A stretch of DNA of 64,000 nucleotides from VBAS01 sp035318985. Its GTDB lineage: Bacteria > Bacteroidota > Bacteroidia > Chitinophagales > Chitinophagaceae. The notes under the pieces were generated by a model. That model did not search any database. It saw only the letters and a list, made by a program, of their open reading frames with translations, and was not told the DNA's origin. This document shows positions 46,098 through 55,600 of this stretch, piece by piece. Each line of letters begins with the position of its first letter. The first letter of the stretch is position 1. The stretch spans positions 6,405 through 70,404 of the forward strand of contig DATHDP010000130.1 in NCBI GenBank assembly GCA_035318985.1. Direction: 5' to 3'. The translations under genes and the position numbers were made by a program.

Positions 46098-49000
46098 ATG
46101 AAAGTAAATGCAAAGCCGTTGCACAATTCCGGCTTCATGAAGCTAATGCTGTCAGTGTTGGCTTTTTCTTTTTTTACAACTGTTCAAGCCCAAACTGTTT
46201 CGGGCACTGTGTCAGATGAGAACGGAAAATCCTTAGAAGGAGTTTCCGTACGTGTTAAAGGAACGGCAGGCGGTACTACTACCGATGTTGCTGGTAAATA
46301 TTCCATAACAGCATCTTCGACCGCAACTCTTGTATTTAGTTATGTTGGTCATGCAACTTTAGAAGTTGCAGTTTCAGGCCGTTCGGTCGTTGATGCTAAA
46401 ATGGTTGTTGAAGGCGAGAACATGTCGGAGGTTATTGTAACGACTGCATTGGGTATTAACAAGCAGGCAAGAAGCCTAGGCTATTCTACTACAAATGTAA
46501 ATCCGGCTGAACTTACTGTAAACCGATCTCCAAATGTTATGAATGCTTTACAGGGTAAAGTAGCTGGATTAAATATATCAGCTCTTGGTACAGGACCGGC
46601 TGGTACTTCAAAAATAAGGATCAGGGGTCAATCATCTATTTCGGGACATAATAATCCACTTATTGTAATTAATGGTGTTCCCATTGATAATACCAATTTT
46701 GGATCAAACCCAGTAGGCGCCGGTTCTAACAGTGATGGTTCATATAATAATAGGCTGGGAGGAGGTGGTGGTGGAAACACATCTGACGGTGGTGATGGAC
46801 TGCAAAGCATTAATCCGGATGACATTGAAAGCATGAGCATCTTGAAAGGAGCAGCAGCTTCAGCTTTGTATGGTGCCCGTGCAAAGGATGGGGTTATTAT
46901 GATCACCACGAAATCACGACCTAAAACCAAGGGCATAGGCGTTACTTATAATTTAAATTATACCGATGAAGCTCCTCTGGACTTTACGGACTATCAATAT
47001 GAGTATGGCCAGGGCGAGAATAATACTCGTCCAACTGCTCCAAAACCTAACTCAGGCCAATGGTCATTTGGTGAAAAATTTCAACCCGGTATGACGCAGA
47101 TTTTGTTTAATGGACTTAGCCTGCCCTACATTCCACAGCACGACATTATTACAAAATTTTACAGGCACGGTCAAAATATTACTAATACTATTTCGCTGGC
47201 TGCAGGAGGTGAGAAAGGAGGTTTAAATCTTTCCCTGGGGAACTTGGACAGCAAGGGAATTACACCAAATAATACATTCAAGCGTAAAACAATCAATTTG
47301 GGTTTTGCTTATGATCTTTCTGATAAACTAAGCTTTGCTGGTAATGTAAATTATGCAAATGAGGAGATCAAGAATCCACCCAATATTGCCAACCAGGATA
47401 ATTCTATACCTACCGTTTTATTTATGATGGCCAACTCTATGCCGCTTGATGTACTGGATGCAAATAAATATGACCCATCAAGAGGATATCCTACCAGTGA
47501 ATTTATTTATTCGAGGTTTATGAACCGTACTAATCCTTATTGGGTTTTGGCGGAGCAATTTCACAATATTCGCAGGGATAGAATTTTTGGAAATATTTCT
47601 GCTAAGTATGACATTCTTCCATGGCTTTTCGTTCAGGGCAGGTTTGGCCAGGATTACTGGTCACGTGATGAAGACTATAATAATTATCCAACAGGGCACG
47701 CCTCAAGGGCCGCTGCGCCGTCGGGTTTTGTCGATGGACAATATATTCAGGATGTCCGCCGCTTCAGAGAAACCAATTTGGATTTCCTGGCATCAGCAAC
47801 ACGGCAGTTCGGAGATATTGGAGCCAATCTTACTTTTGGTGGTAACCAGATGAGAAGACGATCGGACTATAATAGCGTACAGGCTACAGATTTTGTTGTA
47901 TATGATCTCTATACTGTTCAGAATGCAAGAATAAAAACTCCTATTTATGATCTTTCAGAAAGAGGTGTAAATTCTTTATATGGTTCTGCTGAAATATCTT
48001 ATAAAAAGGTTTTGTATTTGAACGGCACAGTGCGAAACGATTGGTTCTCTACTTTGTCTCCTGAAAATCGCAGCATTCTTTACCCATCTGTTTCCCTTGG
48101 CTATGTTTTTTCAGAAAACTTGAAATCATCCTGGTTGAATTATGGAAAACTCAGGCTGGCTTATGCCAAAGTAGGAAGTGATTCAGATGTACCGCCATAT
48201 GCCGGTCAATTGTTCTATGGCATCAATGGAAATCTACTGGCTAATCCATCCGGAGCACTTCAACCTCTTGGCGGACCATTGGGTACTACAGTGCCTAACC
48301 CTAATCTTAGGCCGATGACAGTTACAGAAACGGAAATTGGTCTCGAGTTAAAAATGTTTAAAAGTAGAGTGAATCTTGATGTGGCCGCATATAGAAAAAT
48401 AACTGCTGACCAGATAGTACAGGCGCAGATATCTGATGGGTCTGGTTTTGTTGATACAAGGATCAACAGCGGGAAAAGCGAAAATCTTGGCCTCGAGGTA
48501 TTGCTCAACCTTATACCATTCCAATCTAAAAATTTTACATGGGACTTTACTTTTAATAATGCTTATAATAAAACCAAAGTACTCAGCTTACTTACCAGCA
48601 TACCCGGTGAAAGAATTACCGTTGCTACGCAGGTGTTCGGTAACCAGGGAGAGCTAAGACAAGTGGTTGGACAGGAAGTAGGTCAAATTGCAGCTTACGG
48701 TTTTTTAAGAGATGCAAAAGGAAACAAAGTTTTCGGTACCAATGGAATTCCCTTGAGAAGTGCCGATCTGATTCTTTTCGGAAGCGCTTTACCAAAGTGG
48801 GTGGGAGGATTTCTAAATTCTTTTACCTATAAGGGGCTCAGCCTTTCTGTTCTGATCGATTATAAATTAGGAAATAAAATGCTCTCAGGTACAAACTTCA
48901 ATGCTATCAGGCATGGTTTGCATAAAAAGACCTTAGAGGGAAGGGATAACGGCATTATTGGACAGGGAGTAAATCAATCAGGGGCAGTAAATAATGTAAA

Positions 49001-49316
49001 GGTTTTTCCTGTTGATCCATATTGGGGGTATCTGCGTTCGCAAGGTATGATGGAAGAGGTAATTTATAATGGCGGGTATTGGAAACTCCGGCAAATTACA
49101 CTTAGCTACGACCTTACAAAATTTGTTCCTGCAAAATGGCCCATAAAAGGTATAAAGCTTAGTGCGGTAGCAAACAATGTATTAATTATCAAAAAATGGG
49201 TTGATAATATTGACCCGGAATCATTCGGTTATAGTTCTGATAACTTGATAGGATTGGAATCAACAGGGGTTCCAACTACAAGAGGTATTGGCTTTAATTT
49301 GAATGTTAAATTTTAA
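46098..49316 (+). CDS. SusC/RagA-type TonB-linked outer membrane transporter
   Basis: The 1072-residue protein has a signal peptide (about residues 1-32, ending VQA). A carboxypeptidase-like regulatory domain follows (TVSGTVSDENGKSLEGVSVRVKG split between residues 33 and 56). The conserved plug includes EVIVTTALGINKQ, LQGKVAGLNIS, IRGQSS and SALYGARAKDGVIMITTK. A long barrel ends at the C-terminus (FNLNVKF). It imports oligosaccharides across the outer membrane with a SusD partner, whose gene overlaps by 1 bp. The linked enzymes suggest pentose- or uronate-rich glycans as ligand. Confidence 0.96.
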   Translation: MKVNAKPLHNSGFMKLMLSVLAFSFFTTVQAQTVSGTVSDENGKSLEGVSVRVKGTAGGTTTDVAGKYSITASSTATLVFSYVGHATLEVAVSGRSVVDAKMVVEGENMSEVIVTTALGINKQARSLGYSTTNVNPAELTVNRSPNVMNALQGKVAGLNISALGTGPAGTSKIRIRGQSSISGHNNPLIVINGVPIDNTNFGSNPVGAGSNSDGSYNNRLGGGGGGNTSDGGDGLQSINPDDIESMSILKGAAASALYGARAKDGVIMITTKSRPKTKGIGVTYNLNYTDEAPLDFTDYQYEYGQGENNTRPTAPKPNSGQWSFGEKFQPGMTQILFNGLSLPYIPQHDIITKFYRHGQNITNTISLAAGGEKGGLNLSLGNLDSKGITPNNTFKRKTINLGFAYDLSDKLSFAGNVNYANEEIKNPPNIANQDNSIPTVLFMMANSMPLDVLDANKYDPSRGYPTSEFIYSRFMNRTNPYWVLAEQFHNIRRDRIFGNISAKYDILPWLFVQGRFGQDYWSRDEDYNNYPTGHASRAAAPSGFVDGQYIQDVRRFRETNLDFLASATRQFGDIGANLTFGGNQMRRRSDYNSVQATDFVVYDLYTVQNARIKTPIYDLSERGVNSLYGSAEISYKKVLYLNGTVRNDWFSTLSPENRSILYPSVSLGYVFSENLKSSWLNYGKLRLAYAKVGSDSDVPPYAGQLFYGINGNLLANPSGALQPLGGPLGTTVPNPNLRPMTVTETEIGLELKMFKSRVNLDVAAYRKITADQIVQAQISDGSGFVDTRINSGKSENLGLEVLLNLIPFQSKNFTWDFTFNNAYNKTKVLSLLTSIPGERITVATQVFGNQGELRQVVGQEVGQIAAYGFLRDAKGNKVFGTNGIPLRSADLILFGSALPKWVGGFLNSFTYKGLSLSVLIDYKLGNKMLSGTNFNAIRHGLHKKTLEGRDNGIIGQGVNQSGAVNNVKVFPVDPYWGYLRSQGMMEEVIYNGGYWKLRQITLSYDLTKFVPAKWPIKGIKLSAVANNVLIIKKWVDNIDPESFGYSSDNLIGLESTGVPTTRGIGFNLNVKF

Positions 49317-49327
49317 TGCAATTAATC

Positions 49328-50848
49328 ATGAAAAAAATAATTAACTATAGCTTCCTATTGGTGATTGTGCTGTTTGCTACATCATGCGATAAAGGTTTTG
49401 ATGATTTGAACACAAACAAAGTCAATCCAACAGCAATAGATCCGCTTTACCAATTAAATAATGCGGTGGTTAACGCTTCCTTCCCCGCAAGTACGGCGCT
49501 CGCATATGATATGGGTGCTGTCCAACAAATTATTTCTCCAAATAATGGCGTGTTAAATGGAGCAAATTTTAATTCAGACAATAGGGGTAACACACAAGTT
49601 ATATGGCAAAACCATTATCGCAATGTGATCAGGAATACTAATGATGTTATTGTAAATACCAAGAGTGATGCAAACAGGGCTAATTTGTATCAAATGGCCC
49701 GCATCTTCCAGGCTTACGCCTATATGGTTCTTACTGATGAATATGGTGATATACCTTATACGGAAGGCGCCAAAGGATATACCGATCAAAACTTTTTTCC
49801 TGTTTATGATGCACAGCAACTAATCTATACAGACATCATTAAGGAATTAGGAGAAGCAGCAACCGCATTAAATCCTGCGGGTAAAATTGAGACTGGAGAT
49901 ATTTTATATGGCGGAGTTATTGCTCAATGGAAAAAATTTGCTTATTCATTACTGTTGCGTGCAGGAATGCGGCTTAGCAAAGCAGACGCTGCGAAAGCCC
50001 AATCAACTGTACAGGCCGCTTTCACGGGTGGAGTTATTCTTGCGAATGCTGATAATGCATTAATCAGGCATGATGCTAATTATACTAATCCGATTGGCGC
50101 TACGCTCAATTCCACTGAGGCCGCAAATTTTTATCTTACTAAACCCTTTGTTGATTCCTTAAAAAATAGAAACGATCCGCGTTTGCAGGCCATCGCAGTT
50201 CGTTATGTCGGCGCTACGTCGGGAGGAACACAAACTACAGCCTCTCGCTCTACAGTTCCTTCACAACAGTTTGGATTACCCTTGGGATTTGACAATAATA
50301 CAGCAAAGACCTACGCTAATTCTATAGGCCTTGCACATTTTTATGATTTTAGCCAGGCGGATCGTACCCGTATCGTAAAACAAACTGCACCCTGTTTCCT
50401 GGTTACTGCAGCACAAACTCAATTATTATTGGCAGAAGCAAGGCAAAGAGGATGGATAACAACAGGCACGGTGCAAGGTTACTATGATGCCGGAGTAACA
50501 CTTCATATGCAACAGATGGCGAGTTTTGATGCGGGTTCTGCTATTGCTGCTGGAGACATTACAACTTATTTGACCAATAATCCATTTGATCCTGCAAGGG
50601 CACTGGAACAGATCGGAACACAATATTGGATCGCTTCATTTTTAAACGGACCTGAAGCATTTGCAAATTACAGGCGTACAGGATTTCCTGCATTAGCACC
50701 AAATCCTTATCCCGGAAAGGAAGTTGCATTTATCTTCAGACTTACTTACCCAAACTCCGAGCAATCTGTTAATCCAACAAATTTTAATGCAGCAATTTCA
50801 AGACAGGGACCGGATAAATTGGATACAAAAGTTTGGTGGAATAAATAA
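49328..50848 (+). CDS. SusD/RagB-like surface glycan-binding lipoprotein
   Basis: I prefer the ATG at 49328 (MKKIINYSFLLVIVLFATSC) because it gives a clean lipoprotein signal with lipobox ATSC. A start at 49316 would add four residues. The mature part starts DKGFDDLNTNKVNPTAID and includes YQMARIFQAYAYMVLTDEYG, typical of the SusD-like tetratricopeptide region. It forms the lid of the SusC transporter and binds the incoming glycan. A rho-independent terminator follows at 50884. Confidence 0.94.
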   Translation: MKKIINYSFLLVIVLFATSCDKGFDDLNTNKVNPTAIDPLYQLNNAVVNASFPASTALAYDMGAVQQIISPNNGVLNGANFNSDNRGNTQVIWQNHYRNVIRNTNDVIVNTKSDANRANLYQMARIFQAYAYMVLTDEYGDIPYTEGAKGYTDQNFFPVYDAQQLIYTDIIKELGEAATALNPAGKIETGDILYGGVIAQWKKFAYSLLLRAGMRLSKADAAKAQSTVQAAFTGGVILANADNALIRHDANYTNPIGATLNSTEAANFYLTKPFVDSLKNRNDPRLQAIAVRYVGATSGGTQTTASRSTVPSQQFGLPLGFDNNTAKTYANSIGLAHFYDFSQADRTRIVKQTAPCFLVTAAQTQLLLAEARQRGWITTGTVQGYYDAGVTLHMQQMASFDAGSAIAAGDITTYLTNNPFDPARALEQIGTQYWIASFLNGPEAFANYRRTGFPALAPNPYPGKEVAFIFRLTYPNSEQSVNPTNFNAAISRQGPDKLDTKVWWNK

Positions 50849-50883
50849 AAATGCTTTCTCATGCAGGCAAAAGCAATAGTTAT

Positions 50884-50912
50884 AAACCCTTGTTTTTACA
50901 AGGGTTTTTTTT
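50884..50912 (+). terminator. Rho-independent terminator after SusD
   Basis: AAACCCTTGT (50884-50893) and ACAAGGGTTT (50898-50907) form a 10-bp perfect stem with a TTTT loop, followed by a run of T. It stands 36 bp after the SusD stop and ends the SusCD transcript. Confidence 0.9.
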
Positions 50913-50942
50913 CCACGGCAGATGACCGATGCATGCGTAATA

Positions 50943-50950
50943 TATTTTTG
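50943..50950 (+). promoter_or_regulatory. Candidate -7 element before the IlvD/Edd gene
   Basis: TATTTTTG matches TAnnTTTG and lies 113 bases before the ATG at 51063, just after the SusD terminator. A matching -33 element is not clear. It would leave a leader of about 100 bases. Confidence 0.3.
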
Positions 50951-51062
50951 CCCGATTAATAGAGGATCATGGATTTGAGGATACAAAAAAACTATTTTAG
51001 CGAATTGGTCCATTTTAGACTCGGAGCTATTATGATTTAACTGAACATTTATTTTTACATAA

Positions 51063-52787
51063 ATGAAAACGAATAAACAATTAAGAAGCCAGGATTGGTT
51101 CGGACGAAAAGATAAAGATGGGATCATTTATCGCAGCTGGATGAAGAACCAGGGTATGCCTCCCGATCATTTTGATGGACGACCTGTTATTGGCATTTGC
51201 AATACATTCAGTGAACTGACACCATGCAATGCACATTTTCGGGAACATGCTGAGAGTGTAAAACGCGGTGTGCTGGAAGCCGGCGGATTTCCTGTTGAGT
51301 TTCCGATCATGAGTTTGGGAGAAACATTATTGAAGCCGACAGCAATGTTGTTTCGAAATTTGGCAAGCATGGATGCTGAAGAAAGTATTCGCGGCAATCC
51401 AATTGATGGTGTTGTGTTGTTGACTGGTTGTGATAAAACAACACCATCGACAGTGATGGGTGCTGCGAGTGTTGGGCTACCAACAATTGTAGTTCCAGGT
51501 GGGCCAATGTTAAATGGAAGATATAAAGGGCAAACAATTGGATCAGGCACTCATGTATGGAAGTTTGATGAGGATATGAAGACAGGAAAGATGACACAGG
51601 AAGATTGTGAGTTTGCAGAAAGTTGTATGAGCCGCAGCATTGGTCATTGTATGACGATGGGAACGGCGAGTACAATGGCTTGTATGGTTGAATCATTGGG
51701 ATTGACTTTGAGTGGAGCTGCTGCGATACCTGCTGCTGATTCAAGAAAAAAAGTAATGGCACAACTAAGCGGCAGAAGAATTGTGCAAATGGTAAAAGAT
51801 GATTTAACGATCGATAAAGTTCTTACACGAGAAGCATTTGAGAATGCGATCATGGTAAATGCGGCAGTGGGTGGCTCCTCCAATTTTGTTATTCATTTAC
51901 TGGCGATTGCCGGAAGAATAGGGGTAAGGCTGGAGTTAGAAGATTTTGACACTATCGGTAGTCGTATCCCCTTATTAGTAAACCTGATGCCTTCCGGGAA
52001 ATTTTTAATGGAAGATTTTTATTATGCAGGTGGCTTACCAGTTGTTTTAAACGAATTGAAAGATCATTTACATAAAAATGTTATTACTGTTACCGGAAAA
52101 AATCATCAGGAAAATATTCAGGGAAACATAGAATGCTATAATGAAGAAGTGATTGCTGCTTATGCTAAACCACTGATCGCTGAAGCGGGTTGCGTAGTAG
52201 TAAAAGGAAATCTTGCATTGAACGGCGCGGTGATGAAACCATCTGCTGCTACTCCTGCATTGATGAAACATAAAGGCCGTGCTGTTGTTTTTGAAAATAT
52301 TGAAGACTATCATGCACGGATCGATGATCCTGATCTGGATATTGATGAGAATTGTGTAATGGTATTAAAATATGTAGGACCGGTTGGTTATCCGGGTATG
52401 CCAGAGGTTGGTAACATGGCATTGCCCAAAAAAATATTGGAGAAAGGAATAAAGGATATGGTTCGGATAAGCGATGGAAGAATGAGCGGCACTGCTTATG
52501 GCACTACGATACTACATGTGTCACCGGAATCTGCAATTGGTGGTAATCTTGCATTGGTACAAAATGGAGATATGATCGAATTGGATGTTGAGCAAAGAAA
52601 AATTCATTTAGATGTTTCGGATGCGGAATTAGAAAAGCGAAGAGCTAAATGGACACCACCAAAACCTGCAGCAGACAGAGGATATGTTAGCATGTATATA
52701 AAACATGTGACAGGGGCAGATAAGGGTGCCGACCTTGATTTCTTACAGGGAAGTTCAGGTTCGGTAGTAACAAGAGACTCACACTAA
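51063..52787 (+). CDS. IlvD/Edd-family sugar-acid dehydratase
   Basis: The 574-residue protein carries the Fe-S cysteines of this family: ICNTFSELTPCNAHF near residue 47, LLTGCDKTTPSTVMG near 120, and GHCMTMGTASTMACM near 195. Late segments (MVRISDGRMSGTAYGT near 470) fit too. The extra residues and the sugar-catabolic context favour a pentonate or hexonate dehydratase (as for D-xylonate or L-arabonate) over the valine-pathway enzyme. It forms a 2-keto-3-deoxy acid in the cytoplasm. It heads the second sugar-acid operon. Confidence 0.88.
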   Translation: MKTNKQLRSQDWFGRKDKDGIIYRSWMKNQGMPPDHFDGRPVIGICNTFSELTPCNAHFREHAESVKRGVLEAGGFPVEFPIMSLGETLLKPTAMLFRNLASMDAEESIRGNPIDGVVLLTGCDKTTPSTVMGAASVGLPTIVVPGGPMLNGRYKGQTIGSGTHVWKFDEDMKTGKMTQEDCEFAESCMSRSIGHCMTMGTASTMACMVESLGLTLSGAAAIPAADSRKKVMAQLSGRRIVQMVKDDLTIDKVLTREAFENAIMVNAAVGGSSNFVIHLLAIAGRIGVRLELEDFDTIGSRIPLLVNLMPSGKFLMEDFYYAGGLPVVLNELKDHLHKNVITVTGKNHQENIQGNIECYNEEVIAAYAKPLIAEAGCVVVKGNLALNGAVMKPSAATPALMKHKGRAVVFENIEDYHARIDDPDLDIDENCVMVLKYVGPVGYPGMPEVGNMALPKKILEKGIKDMVRISDGRMSGTAYGTTILHVSPESAIGGNLALVQNGDMIELDVEQRKIHLDVSDAELEKRRAKWTPPKPAADRGYVSMYIKHVTGADKGADLDFLQGSSGSVVTRDSH

Positions 52788-52796
52788 ACCCCTGTC

Positions 52797-52812
52797 CTCC
52801 GCCGCGGCGGAG
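52797..52812. repeat. 16-bp GC-rich perfect palindrome
   Basis: CTCCGCCGCGGCGGAG is a perfect palindrome in an otherwise AT-rich gap, 10 bp after the dehydratase stop. It may be a dispersed intergenic repeat or a hairpin affecting mRNA ends; it lacks a T-run. Confidence 0.65.
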
Positions 52813-52849
52813 AACTTAGATTTGAAGAATATTTTAATTAACTTATATT

Positions 52850-53872
52850 ATGAATAAAAGTTTTCTCCTTTCTTTATTAGTTTTTATGATTGCTTGTAAT
52901 AGCAATACGGAAAATAAAAACCAGGAAATGAAATATAAAAACATTGGAACTATTGAGCGGTTTGATGCGGCATTGGATAATATTATTTCAGCCAATGCCA
53001 AACCAGAAATAATTGCTGAAGGTTTCGAATGGAGTGAAGGGCCTCTTTGGGTTGAAAAACACAACATGCTTTTATTCAGCGATGTGCCGATGAACACAAT
53101 TTATAAATGGACAGAAGCAAAGGGAAAAGAAGTTTATTTAAAGCCCTCCGGCTATACAGGCATTGAGCCATCTTTATGTAAAGAGCCCGGCAGCAATGGT
53201 TTGACATTTGACAAAAACGGGAATCTTGTTTTATGTCAGCATGGAAACCGGCAAATGGCAAGAATGGATGCACCGCTTGATAAACCGGAAGCAAAGTTTA
53301 TTACCCTTGCAGATAAGTACAATGGAAAAAGATTCAGTAGTCCTAACGACGCCGTATTTAACAGTGCAGGAGAATTATTTTTTACCGACCCGCCTTATGG
53401 ATTACAAACACAGGACGACAGCGATGCTAAAAAAGAAATTTCATTCAATGGGGTGTATAAAGTAAAAACTAATGGTGAAGTTATTCTGCAGGTTGATTCT
53501 ATTACAAGACCTAATGGAATTGCATTGACTCCAGATGAAAAAAAACTGATCGTTGCCTGCTCAGATGGGGCTCATCCTAACTGGTATATTTTCGATATTA
53601 GTGGTGATTCATTAACCAATGGAAAAATATTTTACAGCGCTTCCGAAGAGGCGAAGACGATGAAAGGAGGGCCTGATGGTTTTAAGATCGATAAAAATGG
53701 AAATGTTTTTGCCACAGGACCGGGCGGTGTTTATATTTTTAACAGTGAAGGGAAAAAACTCGGACACATAAAGTTAGATGACGCAACGAGCAACATTGCT
53801 TTATCGCCTGATGAAAAAACGATCTACATCACGAATGACATGTATGTGCTGCGACTTAAAATGCGAGAATAA
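52850..53872 (+). CDS. SMP-30/gluconolactonase-family lipoprotein
   Basis: A lipobox (FMIAC, residues 12-16) marks a lipoprotein. The beta-propeller carries the metal residues expected for SMP-30 lactonases: EGFEWSEGPLW (E), FSSPNDAVF (N) and SITRPNGIALTPDE (N and later D). It hydrolyses sugar lactones to acids, here on the periplasmic or outer side. In the pathway it could follow the Tat-exported dehydrogenase. It sits 11 bp before an esterase gene. Confidence 0.9.
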   Translation: MNKSFLLSLLVFMIACNSNTENKNQEMKYKNIGTIERFDAALDNIISANAKPEIIAEGFEWSEGPLWVEKHNMLLFSDVPMNTIYKWTEAKGKEVYLKPSGYTGIEPSLCKEPGSNGLTFDKNGNLVLCQHGNRQMARMDAPLDKPEAKFITLADKYNGKRFSSPNDAVFNSAGELFFTDPPYGLQTQDDSDAKKEISFNGVYKVKTNGEVILQVDSITRPNGIALTPDEKKLIVACSDGAHPNWYIFDISGDSLTNGKIFYSASEEAKTMKGGPDGFKIDKNGNVFATGPGGVYIFNSEGKKLGHIKLDDATSNIALSPDEKTIYITNDMYVLRLKMRE

Positions 53873-53883
53873 TTCCCGTCATC

Positions 53884-54753
53884 ATGAAAAAAATAATTTT
53901 ACTTCTCATTTTATTTGCCAATACTATTAATTGCTTAGCGCAGGATTCAATTTATCATCTTGGTCCCGATTCACAGAGAAAAGAAAGCGTCCCTAAAGGC
54001 GTTGTTACAAAATATGAATGGCAAAGCATGTTGTATAATAATTTCAGGGAATACTATGTGTATGTTCCTGCACAATACGATTCAACTAAGCCAGCTGCAT
54101 TAATGGTTTTCCAGGATGGACATGCTTATGTAAATGACAGCGGTGATTTTCGTGTCCCGGTTGTCTATGATAATCTAATTCATCAAAAAAAACTTCCCGT
54201 CACTATTTGTTTATTTGTAAATCCCGGGCATAACACAAAAGATTATCCGGAAAGCCGTTTCCGGGTAAGTAACCGTGCAGATGAATATGATGTTCTTGAT
54301 GATCGCTACACTATAATGCTGATGGATGAGATCATTCCTGAACTAAAAAAGAAATACAATATTAGCAATGACCCAAAGATGCATGGGATAGGTGGATTGT
54401 CTTCAGGTGCTATTTGTGCATTTACTGCTGCATGGGAACATCCGGAATATTTTCATAAAGTACTTAGCCAGATAGGAAGCTATACAAACATTCGTGGCGG
54501 GAATAATTATCCTTCTATTATCCGTAAACACAAAAAGAAAGATATTAAAATTTTTATGCAGGATGGAAGTAATGACCTGAATAATGAACATGGTGATTGG
54601 TGGCTTGCGAATCTCGAAATGGAATCCGCATTGAAGTTTAAAGGATACGAATTCAAATTTGAAAAGGGTAGTGGAACGCATAGTGGCAAACATGGCGGAG
54701 CTATTTTACCGGAATCATTAATATGGTTGTGGAGCGATATTAAGATCAAATAA
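53884..54753 (+). CDS. Exported esterase (enterochelin esterase/CE1-like alpha/beta hydrolase)
   Basis: A Sec signal (MKKIILLLILFANTINCLAQ) precedes a 270-residue alpha/beta hydrolase. The nucleophile is in GIGGLSSGAICAF near residue 173 and the histidine in GSGTHSGKHGG near 270. This resembles the esterase family that includes feruloyl and acetyl xylan esterases (CE1) and enterochelin esterase. It may release ester-linked groups from plant-derived glycan. It lies between a lactonase and the FAH gene in one operon. Confidence 0.82.
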   Translation: MKKIILLLILFANTINCLAQDSIYHLGPDSQRKESVPKGVVTKYEWQSMLYNNFREYYVYVPAQYDSTKPAALMVFQDGHAYVNDSGDFRVPVVYDNLIHQKKLPVTICLFVNPGHNTKDYPESRFRVSNRADEYDVLDDRYTIMLMDEIIPELKKKYNISNDPKMHGIGGLSSGAICAFTAAWEHPEYFHKVLSQIGSYTNIRGGNNYPSIIRKHKKKDIKIFMQDGSNDLNNEHGDWWLANLEMESALKFKGYEFKFEKGSGTHSGKHGGAILPESLIWLWSDIKIK

Positions 54754-54763
54754 TTTTTTAAGT

Positions 54764-55594
54764 ATGAAATTATACAAGACAAAGACAGGAATTGTTATAG
54801 AAAAAAATAACCTATTTTATTTAGTTCAAAATGAGAACTGGGATATATTTATTAATGATGATGATCTTATTGAAAAAATTGAAGATCTCATCCTTGTGAT
54901 AAAAGAAAGAGACAGCTCTGTTCTTGAAGATATTTTACCTCCAATAGGAAGCCAGCAGGAGTTATGGGCTTGCGGCGTTACTTATTTAAGAAGTAAGGTA
55001 GGAAGACAGGAAGAAAGTAAAGCTTCGGGTGGCGCAGATTTTTATGGAAAGGTCTATGAAGCTGAAAGACCCGAAGTGTTTTTTAAATCCACTTCTCATC
55101 GTATTGTTGGACAAAACGCACTTGTAAGAATAAGAAAAGATTCAACATGGGATGTGCCTGAGCCGGAGTTAACATTGATCGTTACATCATCAGGAAAAAT
55201 TGTTGGTTACACGATCGGCAATGATATGAGCAGCCGGAGCATTGAAGGAGAAAATCCATTATATCTTCCACAAGCAAAGACCTATGATGGTTGTGCGGCA
55301 TTGGGTCCTTGTATATATGTTACAGATAAACCGCTTGACAGCAACACAACAATATCACTTGCTATCAACCGGGATAATAAAAAAGTATTTGAAGGCTCTA
55401 TAGCGATCAGTCAAATAAAAAGAACATTGCAGGAACTTGTTTCATTTGTTTACCGCGAATGTACTTTTCCAAATGGTTGTTTGATCATGACAGGAACCGG
55501 CATTGTACCCGGGAATGATTTTACTTTAAAAAGCGGTGACGAAATAAATATTTCAATTGATAATATTGGTACATTGAGCAATACTGTTCAATAA
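54764..55594 (+). CDS. FAH-superfamily hydrolase/dehydratase (KdaD-like)
   Basis: The 276-residue protein has the FAH metal pattern with glutamates in PEPELTLIV (near residue 136) and a DMSSRSIEGEN segment near 158. LWACGVTYLRSK and YGKVYEAERPEVFFK resemble 2-keto-3-deoxy-D-arabinonate/xylonate dehydratases of the KdaD type more than fumarylacetoacetases. Those enzymes make alpha-ketoglutarate semialdehyde in the oxidative pentose route. This fits the IlvD/Edd gene and SMP-30 lactonase upstream. The reaction is inferred. Confidence 0.82.
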   Translation: MKLYKTKTGIVIEKNNLFYLVQNENWDIFINDDDLIEKIEDLILVIKERDSSVLEDILPPIGSQQELWACGVTYLRSKVGRQEESKASGGADFYGKVYEAERPEVFFKSTSHRIVGQNALVRIRKDSTWDVPEPELTLIVTSSGKIVGYTIGNDMSSRSIEGENPLYLPQAKTYDGCAALGPCIYVTDKPLDSNTTISLAINRDNKKVFEGSIAISQIKRTLQELVSFVYRECTFPNGCLIMTGTGIVPGNDFTLKSGDEINISIDNIGTLSNTVQ

Positions 55595-55600
55595 ATTTTT

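Noticed and set aside
46628..46936. 102-codon proline-rich frame on the minus strand inside the SusC gene
   Set aside because: It is antisense to the glycine-rich plug region and its composition follows from that; no start signal or neighbour supports it.
51167..51762. Overlapping minus-strand frames within the IlvD/Edd gene
   Set aside because: They mirror codon bias of a well-supported gene on the plus strand and carry no recognisable domain.
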